A DNA stretch of 64,000 nt. It comes from Syntrophaceae bacterium UBA2280 (GTDB taxonomy: Bacteria; Desulfobacterota; Syntrophia; Syntrophales; Smithellaceae). Positions 8,510 to 15,289 of the stretch are shown in pieces. The DNA is taken from contig DDWS01000063.1 in assembly GCA_002347685.1 (NCBI GenBank), forward strand, positions 1 through 64,000, given 5' to 3'. The position numbers and the translations under genes were made by a program. Within the stretch, counting starts at the first letter, position 1, and each line of letters opens with the position of its first letter. The notes under the pieces were generated by a model, which saw nothing but the letters and a program-made list of their open reading frames with translations, ran no database searches and was not told where the DNA came from.

Positions 8510-8510
8510 C
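8433..8510 (+). repeat. Gene-end repeat, left copy (3' end of sbcC-like)
   Basis: These 78 bases, coding the last 25 residues and the stop, recur at 9577-9654 with about five substitutions, most of them silent. Together the two copies flank the zeta-like toxin module. Confidence 0.93.
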
Positions 8511-8595
8511 AGGCTATACCTAACTCAAACGTTCGCCAGTTGCTTATCAATCTGATCAGTGCTTTTCAATCGGCGTAGAATGGGACTTGCTTTTT

Positions 8596-8630
8596 ATCCA
8601 TGATTATCATTAAATCCGATAATCATGGAT
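8596..8630. repeat. 13-bp-arm perfect hairpin
   Basis: The arms 8596-8608 and 8618-8630 are perfect complements (ATCCATGATTATC) around a 9-base loop. It lies between the ATPase gene and the toxin gene. No U-tract follows on the plus strand, so an operator or processing site is as likely as a terminator. Confidence 0.8.
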
Positions 8631-8735
8631 CACAGATCATCATGGTGCAGCCGCCCGTCGGGGAGGAAATACAAAGAGTACGCGAGTGCAAAGACAACAG
8701 ATCGGATGCAATGAATTGTGACGGTGAAAGGTGAG

Positions 8736-9266
8736 ATGAACAAGAAGCTGGGACGTAGAATTATCATCATTGCCGGGCCAAACGGTGCCGGCAAAACGAC
8801 CTTTGCCGAGGAGTTTCTACCCAATGAGGCCGACTGTCCCATTTTTGTCAACGCTGATTTAATTGCCGCCGGACTTGCTCCTTTTGACCCGGATCGAGTC
8901 ACGGTTAAGGCCGGGCGGTTGATGTTATTGGAAATCTTTGAACATGTTCGACATCGAGACAGTTTTGCATTTGAAACAACTTTGAGTGGTCGAATTTATG
9001 CAAGACACATATCCGTGTGGCGGGAGCAAGGATTTATGGTAAAACTCTTCTTTCTGCGCCTTGCATCGCCCGAATTGGCCATCGCGCGGGTGCGTCAGAG
9101 GGTGAAGGCGGGCGGCCATAACGTTCCCGAAGAGACGATTCGCCGCAGATTCGCATCAGGTCTCCGTAATTTTGAAGAAATATACAAACCGATTGTCGAT
9201 GAATGGGCGCTTTATGATAATTCATCGAAAACGCCGATACTGATCGAAGAGAAGGGGATACAATGA
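8736..9266 (+). CDS. Zeta-toxin-like P-loop kinase
   Basis: This encodes 176 residues from ATG 8736 (ribosome site AAAGGTGAG). It opens with a hydrophobic strand and a Walker A motif GPNGAGKTT (14-22), followed by FVNADLIAAGL (about residues 40-50) and FAFETTLSG, the hallmarks of zeta-toxin/UDP-N-acetylglucosamine-kinase-like proteins. Later RLASPELAIARVRQRVKAGG resembles their LID region. Zeta toxins phosphorylate UDP-GlcNAc and block cell-wall synthesis, but many homologues are uncharacterised kinases. It overlaps the next small gene by ATGA. Both lie inside a segment flanked by repeats of the upstream gene end. Confidence 0.8.
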   Translation: MNKKLGRRIIIIAGPNGAGKTTFAEEFLPNEADCPIFVNADLIAAGLAPFDPDRVTVKAGRLMLLEIFEHVRHRDSFAFETTLSGRIYARHISVWREQGFMVKLFFLRLASPELAIARVRQRVKAGGHNVPEETIRRRFASGLRNFEEIYKPIVDEWALYDNSSKTPILIEEKGIQ

Positions 9267-9445
9267 GTGCGAAAAAACTGGATTCCACCGCAGGTGGGAA
9301 AAAACGCGATCCTGATTTTATCAATGCGGAAATTGCATTAAAGCGCGCAGCCCGGAAGGCCCGACAGCGGGCCCAGCAGGCAGGCGTTGGTGTCATTGTG
9401 CTTCAGGATGGCAAGATCATGGAAGAACAGCCGGATCACCTGTAA
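9263..9445 (+). CDS. Small basic partner protein of the zeta-like kinase
   Basis: This encodes 60 residues with ATG overlapping the kinase stop (ATGA), so translation is probably coupled. It has a basic helix with ALKRAARKARQRAQQAG and a C-terminal strand VGVIVLQDGKIMEEQP. I infer a cognate antitoxin or regulator because of the coupling. It does not resemble the epsilon antitoxin by eye, and here the toxin gene comes first, the reverse of epsilon-zeta. Similar small genes follow zeta-like kinases in other genomes as far as I recall. Confidence 0.6.
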   Translation: MSAKKLDSTAGGKKRDPDFINAEIALKRAARKARQRAQQAGVGVIVLQDGKIMEEQPDHL

Positions 9446-9480
9446 AGACTGACGTAACCCTGCCTAAGTATCAGATAATC

Positions 9481-9497
9481 TCCCCAATAATTGGGGA
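9481..9497. terminator. Short palindrome after the toxin module
   Basis: TCCCCAA-TAA-TTGGGGA is a perfect 7-bp-arm palindrome 36 bases after the small partner gene. It could be a weak terminator or an operator. No long U-tract follows. Confidence 0.4.
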
Positions 9498-9576
9498 AAC
9501 ATCGCTGATGATACCCCCGGAATCACGATTATGCTGTTGGTAAACCGACTAAAAAAGGGAGGAACGTATGCCAAGC

Positions 9577-9654
9577 AATGCCAGATTGTTATCTTTACCT
9601 GTGTTCCGGAAAGATATGCTTTTATTGGGGAGGCAGCTGTTGTTCCACTGTAGC
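9577..9654 (+). repeat. Gene-end repeat, right copy
   Basis: This is a second copy of the last 25 codons and stop of the sbcC-like gene at 8433-8510. The differences are mostly silent: ATC/ATT, CCT/CCG, ATC/ATT and one Ile-to-Val. That pattern is expected of a diverged functional allele rather than a decaying duplicate. Confidence 0.93.
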
Positions 9655-9702
9655 TTAAAACATTCGATATGAACGAGAGACAAATAGACAAAGGAGAAAA
9701 GC

Positions 9703-9930
9703 ATGAAAACTTATCGAGATATAGATGGAGACACAGGAGTTGCGGCATATGAATATGGACCGGACTGGATTCAAGTGGAGTTCAAGACAGGGTCTGTATA
9801 TGAATACACTTACGCAAGCGCAGGACAAAACAAAATCGAGACGATGAAGCAGTTAGCTGACTCTGGTGAAGAACTAAATGCATTCATAAATAAAAATGTA
9901 AGGAAGCTTTATTCCAGACGAGTGCGCTAA
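9703..9930 (+). CDS. KTSC-like small protein
   Basis: This encodes 75 residues with a strong ribosome site (AAAGGAG) before ATG 9703. The pattern fits the KTSC fold: a strand ending in AAYEYGPDWIQVEFKTGSVY, a Tyr-rich strand, a helix with a 'LADSGEELN' turn and a C-terminal VRKLYSRRVR. KTSC domains are small, often phage- or defence-associated modules, some with nucleic-acid-linked roles, but no activity is established for this one. It sits between the toxin module and the OLD nuclease gene. Confidence 0.6.
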   Translation: MKTYRDIDGDTGVAAYEYGPDWIQVEFKTGSVYEYTYASAGQNKIETMKQLADSGEELNAFINKNVRKLYSRRVR

Positions 9931-9976
9931 ATGGGAATAATTTCAGTGTCATAATGTGCTGCAAGGGAGTGAAGCC

Positions 9977-12028
9977 ATGTTTATCGAGTCTATCAGGGTT
10001 CAGAACTTTCGATCCATTGTCAACGAAACGTTCTCGTTTGATGCGCTGACCGCACTGGTTGGCCCGAACGGAGCCGGCAAATCAAATTTCCTGCGCGCCT
10101 TGGTGTTGTTCTACAGCCCGTCTGCTCGCATTGACACAGAGGATTTCTATAACTCAGACACGACGGTTGAAATCGTCGTGAGTATCACTTTTGCCGGTTT
10201 ATCCAAAGAGGCAGCCGAATTCTTTGGGGGATACTTGCAGGGTGACAAATTAACCGTTGAGCGTGTTTTCAAATTGGATGGTGGCAAGTCTACGGCTACA
10301 TATCACGGTGCCTCCTTACAGAATCCCGATTTTCAAGGAATTCGAAATGGTCTCGCCGTCAAAGACCGTGGAAAGACGGCAAGAACTGAATACGATGCAA
10401 TCAGAGTAAAATCTGAATATGGCGATCTGCCGGTATGGAGCAACCTTGCGGATGTAGAGCCCACCCTTACAAAATGGGAAGCGGATCATTCAGATATCTG
10501 CAAACGGCAGCGCGATGAAGGGCGTTTCTTCGGGTTCACAGAGGTTGGTCGTGGCTACCTTGGTCGGTTCACTCGTTTTCTTTTTATTCCAGCAGTGCGG
10601 GATGCCTCAGCCGACGCGGCAGAAGGCCGCGGGTCTGTTCTTACTGATTTGATGGACATGGTCGTTCGCAGCGTTGTCGCCAACAAGGAATCATTCAAGA
10701 AACTGCGGGAAGAAACACAGCAGAAATATGAAGAGATCATGCGCCCAGAGAATCTTGAAGAATTGAACGGTTTGGCGGGACAGCTTTCCACGACCTTACA
10801 ATCGTTCGTCCCGAATGCTACCGTCGATCTTCGTTGGCTTCCTCTGGATCAGATAAAAATCGAAATGCCAAAAGCGGACGTGAAACTGGTCGAAGACCGT
10901 TACGCAACTGCTGTTAACCGAACTGGGCACGGACTACAAAGGGCATTCATCTTGACGATGCTTCAACATCTCGCAATGGCTCAATCCGTGAATGAGGGTA
11001 AGCCGAAAGATACAACGGAATCGTCTCCATCGTCAGAGCCAAAGCCAGAGGCCAAAGTGACGTTGCCCAATCTCGTCTTGGCGATTGAAGAGCCGGAACT
11101 TTACCAGCATCCGAACAGACAAAGACATCTCGCAAAAATCTTCCTGCAGCTGGCAAACGGGACAACACCTGGCGTCGCCGAAAAGACGCAGGTTATCTAC
11201 ACCACCCACTCGCCGCTGTTTGTAGGACTTGACCGATTCAATCAAATTAGGCTACTCAGAAAATCCGATAATGGCTTAGGGAAGCCGCGCATCACTAATG
11301 TTGTCGCAACAACATTGGACAAAGTAGCGGGAAAAGTTTGGGAAGCCGACGGAAGCAAGGGCGATAAATACACAGGCGCGACCCTGATCAGCAGGCTTCA
11401 ATCAATCATTACGCCTGCGGTGAATGAGGGATTCTTTGCAGATGCAGTAGTACTTGTTGAAGGCGAGGATGATTACGCTGCGGTTATGGGTGCTGCTCGC
11501 ACCATGAGCAGGGATCTCGAAAGCCTCGGTGTGTCTGTCATTCCGGTCAATGGCAAGCGCAGCATGGATCGTCCAGCAATCATTTTTCAAGAGTTCGGAA
11601 TTCCTGTCTATCTGTTATGGGACTCTGACGGTGAAAAAGGTGAAACCGCAGGAGTCTGTAAAACATGCGGGAAACCCCTTGATGGGAAACCAGACCCCTG
11701 CGATAATCATCGCCTCTTGCGCATTGTTGGAAAACCTCAAGAGGATTGGCCCGAACACCGAGAAAAACATCATTGCTGTTTCAAGCGCAACCTTGAATGC
11801 ACGCTCAAGGCTGAAATCGGCGAAGCCTTGTTTGAAAAATTGCTCGGAGACTGCCAATCGGAATTTGCGATTCCCAAGCGCAAGCACGCCATCAAAAACC
11901 CGGTCGTCATTGCGGCGATCATTGAACGTGCGCAGAAGGAGGCGAAGCCCAGCACAACGCTTCAAAGCGTCGTTGCTAGCATCCTCGCCCTCACTGGCGT
12001 GGTGGATGACAAGAAAGCGATGTCGTAA
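9977..12028 (+). CDS. OLD-family ATPase-TOPRIM nuclease
   Basis: This 683-residue protein starts at ATG 9977 (ribosome site GGGAGTG). The N-terminus is an ABC-type ATPase: Walker A GPNGAGKSN (29-37), Walker B LAIEEPELYQHP (about 366-377) and an H-loop TTHSP (about 409-413). The C-terminus is a TOPRIM nuclease: VVLVEGEDDY (about 490-499) and LLWDSDGEKG (about 545-554) provide the acidic metal ligands. A Cys/His stretch (CKTCGKPLDGKPDPCDNH) follows. OLD proteins act as anti-phage nucleases. Without a UvrD-type helicase neighbour this is not a canonical Gabija pair. It stands 31 bases before the type III mod gene, suggesting one defence unit. Confidence 0.88.
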   Translation: MFIESIRVQNFRSIVNETFSFDALTALVGPNGAGKSNFLRALVLFYSPSARIDTEDFYNSDTTVEIVVSITFAGLSKEAAEFFGGYLQGDKLTVERVFKLDGGKSTATYHGASLQNPDFQGIRNGLAVKDRGKTARTEYDAIRVKSEYGDLPVWSNLADVEPTLTKWEADHSDICKRQRDEGRFFGFTEVGRGYLGRFTRFLFIPAVRDASADAAEGRGSVLTDLMDMVVRSVVANKESFKKLREETQQKYEEIMRPENLEELNGLAGQLSTTLQSFVPNATVDLRWLPLDQIKIEMPKADVKLVEDRYATAVNRTGHGLQRAFILTMLQHLAMAQSVNEGKPKDTTESSPSSEPKPEAKVTLPNLVLAIEEPELYQHPNRQRHLAKIFLQLANGTTPGVAEKTQVIYTTHSPLFVGLDRFNQIRLLRKSDNGLGKPRITNVVATTLDKVAGKVWEADGSKGDKYTGATLISRLQSIITPAVNEGFFADAVVLVEGEDDYAAVMGAARTMSRDLESLGVSVIPVNGKRSMDRPAIIFQEFGIPVYLLWDSDGEKGETAGVCKTCGKPLDGKPDPCDNHRLLRIVGKPQEDWPEHREKHHCCFKRNLECTLKAEIGEALFEKLLGDCQSEFAIPKRKHAIKNPVVIAAIIERAQKEAKPSTTLQSVVASILALTGVVDDKKAMS

Positions 12029-12059
12029 TGTTCAACATACCGCTAAGGAGAGAGTTTTT

Positions 12060-14423
12060 ATGCCACGACTGACTGAACAGGAACAGCAGGAAATCATCCG
12101 CTTTATTGAGGCAGAAAAACCGTTGCCGGATAAGTATCGGTTTCTACTGTTTGCCGACAAGCGCGAGGTCGAACTGGTCTGGAATGGAAAGACCAGCGAG
12201 GTCTGTAATATCGTCCTGCCGTTTCAGGTCATCGAGCAGGTGGACGAACCGCGCGCCGAAAAACCAGAGGATACGTCATCACAAGGATTGCTTTTTGACG
12301 AGCGTGGTCGCCAGCTAAAGGGCTGGACGAACAAACTGATCTGGGGCGACAACAAGCTCATCCTCGCATCGCTAAAGAACGGCCCGCTGCGTGAGGAGAT
12401 CGAGAAGCAGGGCGGCATCAAGTTGATCTACATTGATCCGCCCTTTGATGTGGGTGCGGATTTCAGCATGGACATCGAGATTGGCCCTTCGACAGGCTCA
12501 GGGCAAACGGAAACCTTCACCAAAAAACCCAACATCCTGGAAGAAATCGCCTACCGCGACACTTGGGGCAAGGGCGCAGATTCCTTCATCGCCATGATCT
12601 ACGAACGGCTGGTACTGATGCGCGATCTGTTGGCCGAGGATGGGAGTATTTATGTGCATTGTGATAATAGATTGAACCACTACATGAGGACAGTACTGGA
12701 AGAGGTTTTCTCAAAAGAACGGTTTGCAAACGAAATATTATGGCAAAGAAGCAGTGCTGGAAAATCAGTTTATAAGAATCTTCCAAACAATACTGATTAC
12801 ATAATGTGGTTTTCGAAAAGTAGTAATTACTGTTTCGAACCTGTCACAAAGCAATTATCTGATGATGACATAAAGACATACAACCAAGAGGATAACGATG
12901 GGAAAGGCAAATATACCACTCAGCCTTTAATAAACCCTAAGAAGTCCGATAGACCAAATCTGCGATATGATTATACAGATTTGGCAGGTAATGTTTGGAC
13001 GCATCCTCAAAGTGGGTGGCGGGTTAGCAAAGAAAAAATGAGCCAACTCGAATTAGAGGGCAAGTTGTATTTCACAGGCAGCACAATTCGTGAGAAGTAC
13101 TTCCTCGAAGAAAGGGAGCTCAAAGGAAAGCAACTGCCGAATATCTGGACCGATATTACAGCTAATGCTTTGGGGTACAGTGAAGAAAGCGTTAGTTATC
13201 CAACTCAAAAACCAGAAGCGCTTATTGAAAGAATTGTAAAGGCTTCGTCGAGGCTTGGCGATCTGGTCGCCGACTTTTTCTGCGGCTCTGGTACCACCGC
13301 AGCCGTGGCGGAGAAACTGGGACGCAAGTGGATCATCTCCGACCTGGGTAAGTTCGCCATCCACACCACCCGTAAGCGGCTGATCGGCGTGCAGCGGCAA
13401 CTCAAGGCCGAAGGCAAGGACTACCGTGCTTTTGAAATTCTCAATCTGGGCAAGTACGAGCGCCAGCACTACATCGGCGTCAATCCCAATCTGCGCGAGG
13501 AAGAACAGCGCAAGCAACTGGAAGAAAAAGAAGCGGCTTTCCTCGATTTGATTCTGCGCGCATACCGGGCGGAGAAGACGGATGGCTTTGCCAGCTTCCA
13601 CGGCAAAAAAGCCGGACGGCTGGTGGCTGTAGGACCGGTGAACCTGCCGGTGACGCGGCTGTTCGTCGAAGAGATCATTCTGGAATGCCGGAAAAAGCAC
13701 ATCACCAAGGTGGATGTTCTGGGTTTTGAGTTCGAGATGGGGCTGTTCCCCAACGTGCTGGACGAAGCGCGGGCTAAGGGCATTGACATCGCGCCGAAAT
13801 ATATTCCTGCCGAGGTGTTTGACAAGCGGGCCGTGGAGAAAAATCAGGTGGTCTTCCACGACGTGTCCTACATCGAGGTCAGACCGATTTTGCGTGAAGG
13901 AAAGAAAGGCCAGTTGCCTGCCGTGGCCATGGAGCTGACGGACTTCTCGGTGTTCTACTCGCAGGATTCGATTGCCAATGCGGAGGCGGCGATCAAGAAC
14001 AAAGGCAGCCGGATTGTGGTGGAGAAGGGGCAAATCGTCAAGGTGAGCAAGGACAAGGACGGCATCGTCACGCGCGAAGTGCTGACCAGGAACTGGACAG
14101 ACTGGATTGATTACTGGTCGGTGGACTTCGACTTCGAGAGCAAACGGGAAATCATTCGGGTACCTATAAATTCCCCCCAACCCCCCTTTGGAAAAGGGGG
14201 GAGCAATGGTGAATGGGAAGAAGTCTGGACCGGCGATTACATATTTGAGAACGAGTGGCAGACTTTCCGCACCAAGAAGGATCGGTCTCTGGAACTGAAG
14301 AGCGTCTTTCACGAATGCACGCCGGGACGGCGCAAGATCGCGGTTAAGGTGGTGGACATCTTCGGCAACGACACGATGACGATTGTGGATGTGAGCGTGG
14401 GTAAGAACGGAGGCAAGAAATAG
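12060..14423 (+). CDS. mod: Type III restriction-modification methyltransferase (Mod)
   Basis: This 787-residue protein starts at ATG 12060 with ribosome site AAGGAGAG. The catalytic DPPF motif (about 126-129) precedes the SAM-binding FCGSGTT motif (about 406-412), the order of beta-class N6-adenine methyltransferases used by type III systems. Mod gives sequence specificity and modifies the host strand. The C-terminal half (from about residue 460) is a large extension unique to Mod. Two dispersed repeats are inserted in frame, at 12485-12504 and 14171-14209, adding GPSTGSGQ and NSPQPPFGKGG. Neither breaks the frame. The stop overlaps the GTG of dinD by one base. Confidence 0.9.
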   Translation: MPRLTEQEQQEIIRFIEAEKPLPDKYRFLLFADKREVELVWNGKTSEVCNIVLPFQVIEQVDEPRAEKPEDTSSQGLLFDERGRQLKGWTNKLIWGDNKLILASLKNGPLREEIEKQGGIKLIYIDPPFDVGADFSMDIEIGPSTGSGQTETFTKKPNILEEIAYRDTWGKGADSFIAMIYERLVLMRDLLAEDGSIYVHCDNRLNHYMRTVLEEVFSKERFANEILWQRSSAGKSVYKNLPNNTDYIMWFSKSSNYCFEPVTKQLSDDDIKTYNQEDNDGKGKYTTQPLINPKKSDRPNLRYDYTDLAGNVWTHPQSGWRVSKEKMSQLELEGKLYFTGSTIREKYFLEERELKGKQLPNIWTDITANALGYSEESVSYPTQKPEALIERIVKASSRLGDLVADFFCGSGTTAAVAEKLGRKWIISDLGKFAIHTTRKRLIGVQRQLKAEGKDYRAFEILNLGKYERQHYIGVNPNLREEEQRKQLEEKEAAFLDLILRAYRAEKTDGFASFHGKKAGRLVAVGPVNLPVTRLFVEEIILECRKKHITKVDVLGFEFEMGLFPNVLDEARAKGIDIAPKYIPAEVFDKRAVEKNQVVFHDVSYIEVRPILREGKKGQLPAVAMELTDFSVFYSQDSIANAEAAIKNKGSRIVVEKGQIVKVSKDKDGIVTREVLTRNWTDWIDYWSVDFDFESKREIIRVPINSPQPPFGKGGSNGEWEEVWTGDYIFENEWQTFRTKKDRSLELKSVFHECTPGRRKIAVKVVDIFGNDTMTIVDVSVGKNGGKK
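12485..12504 (+). repeat. Dispersed short repeat inserted in mod
   Basis: The sequence CCTTCGACAGGCTCAGGGCA fits a well-known small dispersed genomic repeat seen in many environmental genomes. It adds about eight residues (GPSTGSGQ) just after the catalytic region without breaking the frame. Confidence 0.6.
14171..14209 (+). repeat. C-run/G-run dispersed repeat inserted in mod
   Basis: A C-rich block (CCCCCCAACCCCCC) is followed by TTTGG and AAAAGGGGGGAG, which can fold back. Repeats of this type are scattered in many bacterial genomes. It encodes NSPQPPFGKGGSNG in frame near the end of mod. Confidence 0.65.
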
Positions 14424-15283
14424 TGGCAAAGGAAATTAAGAAGACAACCGGCGGACATACATCGCCTTTTGAGAGGATCAAGCGCACGAACGATGCGAAT
14501 AACGAGTATTGGGAGAGCCGCGACCTGGCAGATGTCCTGGAATACACGCAATACCGGAACTTCGAAGCTGTAATAGAGAAGGCTAAGCTGGCGTGTTTCA
14601 ATAGTGGGCATCGTATTGATGACCATTTTGCTGACATCAGCAAAATGGTCGAGATTGGGAGTGGCGCAATCCGGGAAATCAAGGTCATGTTGCTTTCACG
14701 CTATGCCTGCTACCTCGTTATTCAGAACGCTGATCCCAACAAGGAGATTGTGGCGCAGGGTCAAACCTATTTCGCCATCCAGACGCGGCGGCAGGAATTG
14801 GCCGATGCGCGCGGCGAGGATGAACGGCGCGTTTTGTTGCGAGGAGAAATTCGGCGTCATAATGTTCAATTGGCCGACGCAGCCAAGGGCGCTGGCGTCA
14901 TCGAACCAATAGACTACGCCATCTTTCAGAATCACGGATACATGGGGCTTTATGGCGGGCTGAAACAAGATGACATTCACCGCCGGAAAGGCTTGAAAAA
15001 GAGCCAGAAGATTCTGGATCACATGGGCAGTACGGAATTGGCGGCAAACCTGTTTCGCGCGACTCAGGCAGAGGAGAAGCTGCGCCGGGACGAGGTGAAG
15101 GGGAAAGACGCCGCGAACCGGACACATCGTGAAGTCGGCGCAAAGGTGCGGCAAACCATCCGGGAATTGGGCGGTACAATGCCCGAAGAATTGCCGATGG
15201 TGGAAAGTATCAAGAAGATCGAGACCCAACAGCGCAAGCAACTCGGCAAGGCTCAGATGCCCGCAAAAAAGAAAGGCGAGTAA
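14423..15283 (+). CDS. dinD: DinD-like DNA-damage-inducible protein
   Basis: This 286-residue protein starts at GTG 14423, overlapping the mod stop. It matches DinD in size and features: an N-terminal BRO/KilA-type DNA-binding region (FERIKRTNDANNEYWESRDL, residues about 14-33), YACYLVIQNADPNK, and a C-terminal helical part. E. coli DinD is SOS-induced and binds and inhibits RecA filaments. Homologues often sit inside restriction-modification loci. Its position between mod and res, with tight spacing on both sides, shows it belongs to the operon. It may modulate RecA or host damage responses during restriction. That role is inference. Confidence 0.85.
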   Translation: MAKEIKKTTGGHTSPFERIKRTNDANNEYWESRDLADVLEYTQYRNFEAVIEKAKLACFNSGHRIDDHFADISKMVEIGSGAIREIKVMLLSRYACYLVIQNADPNKEIVAQGQTYFAIQTRRQELADARGEDERRVLLRGEIRRHNVQLADAAKGAGVIEPIDYAIFQNHGYMGLYGGLKQDDIHRRKGLKKSQKILDHMGSTELAANLFRATQAEEKLRRDEVKGKDAANRTHREVGAKVRQTIRELGGTMPEELPMVESIKKIETQQRKQLGKAQMPAKKKGE

Positions 15284-15289
15284 CCGGAC

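Noticed and set aside
11529..12059. Upstream extension of the mod reading frame
   Set aside because: The frame is open but overlaps the end of the OLD nuclease gene. ATG 12060 has a strong AAGGAG site and gives the normal Mod N-terminus.
13053..14429. 458-codon minus-strand frame under mod
   Set aside because: It is the antisense shadow of an intact methyltransferase gene. It has no start signal or family features.
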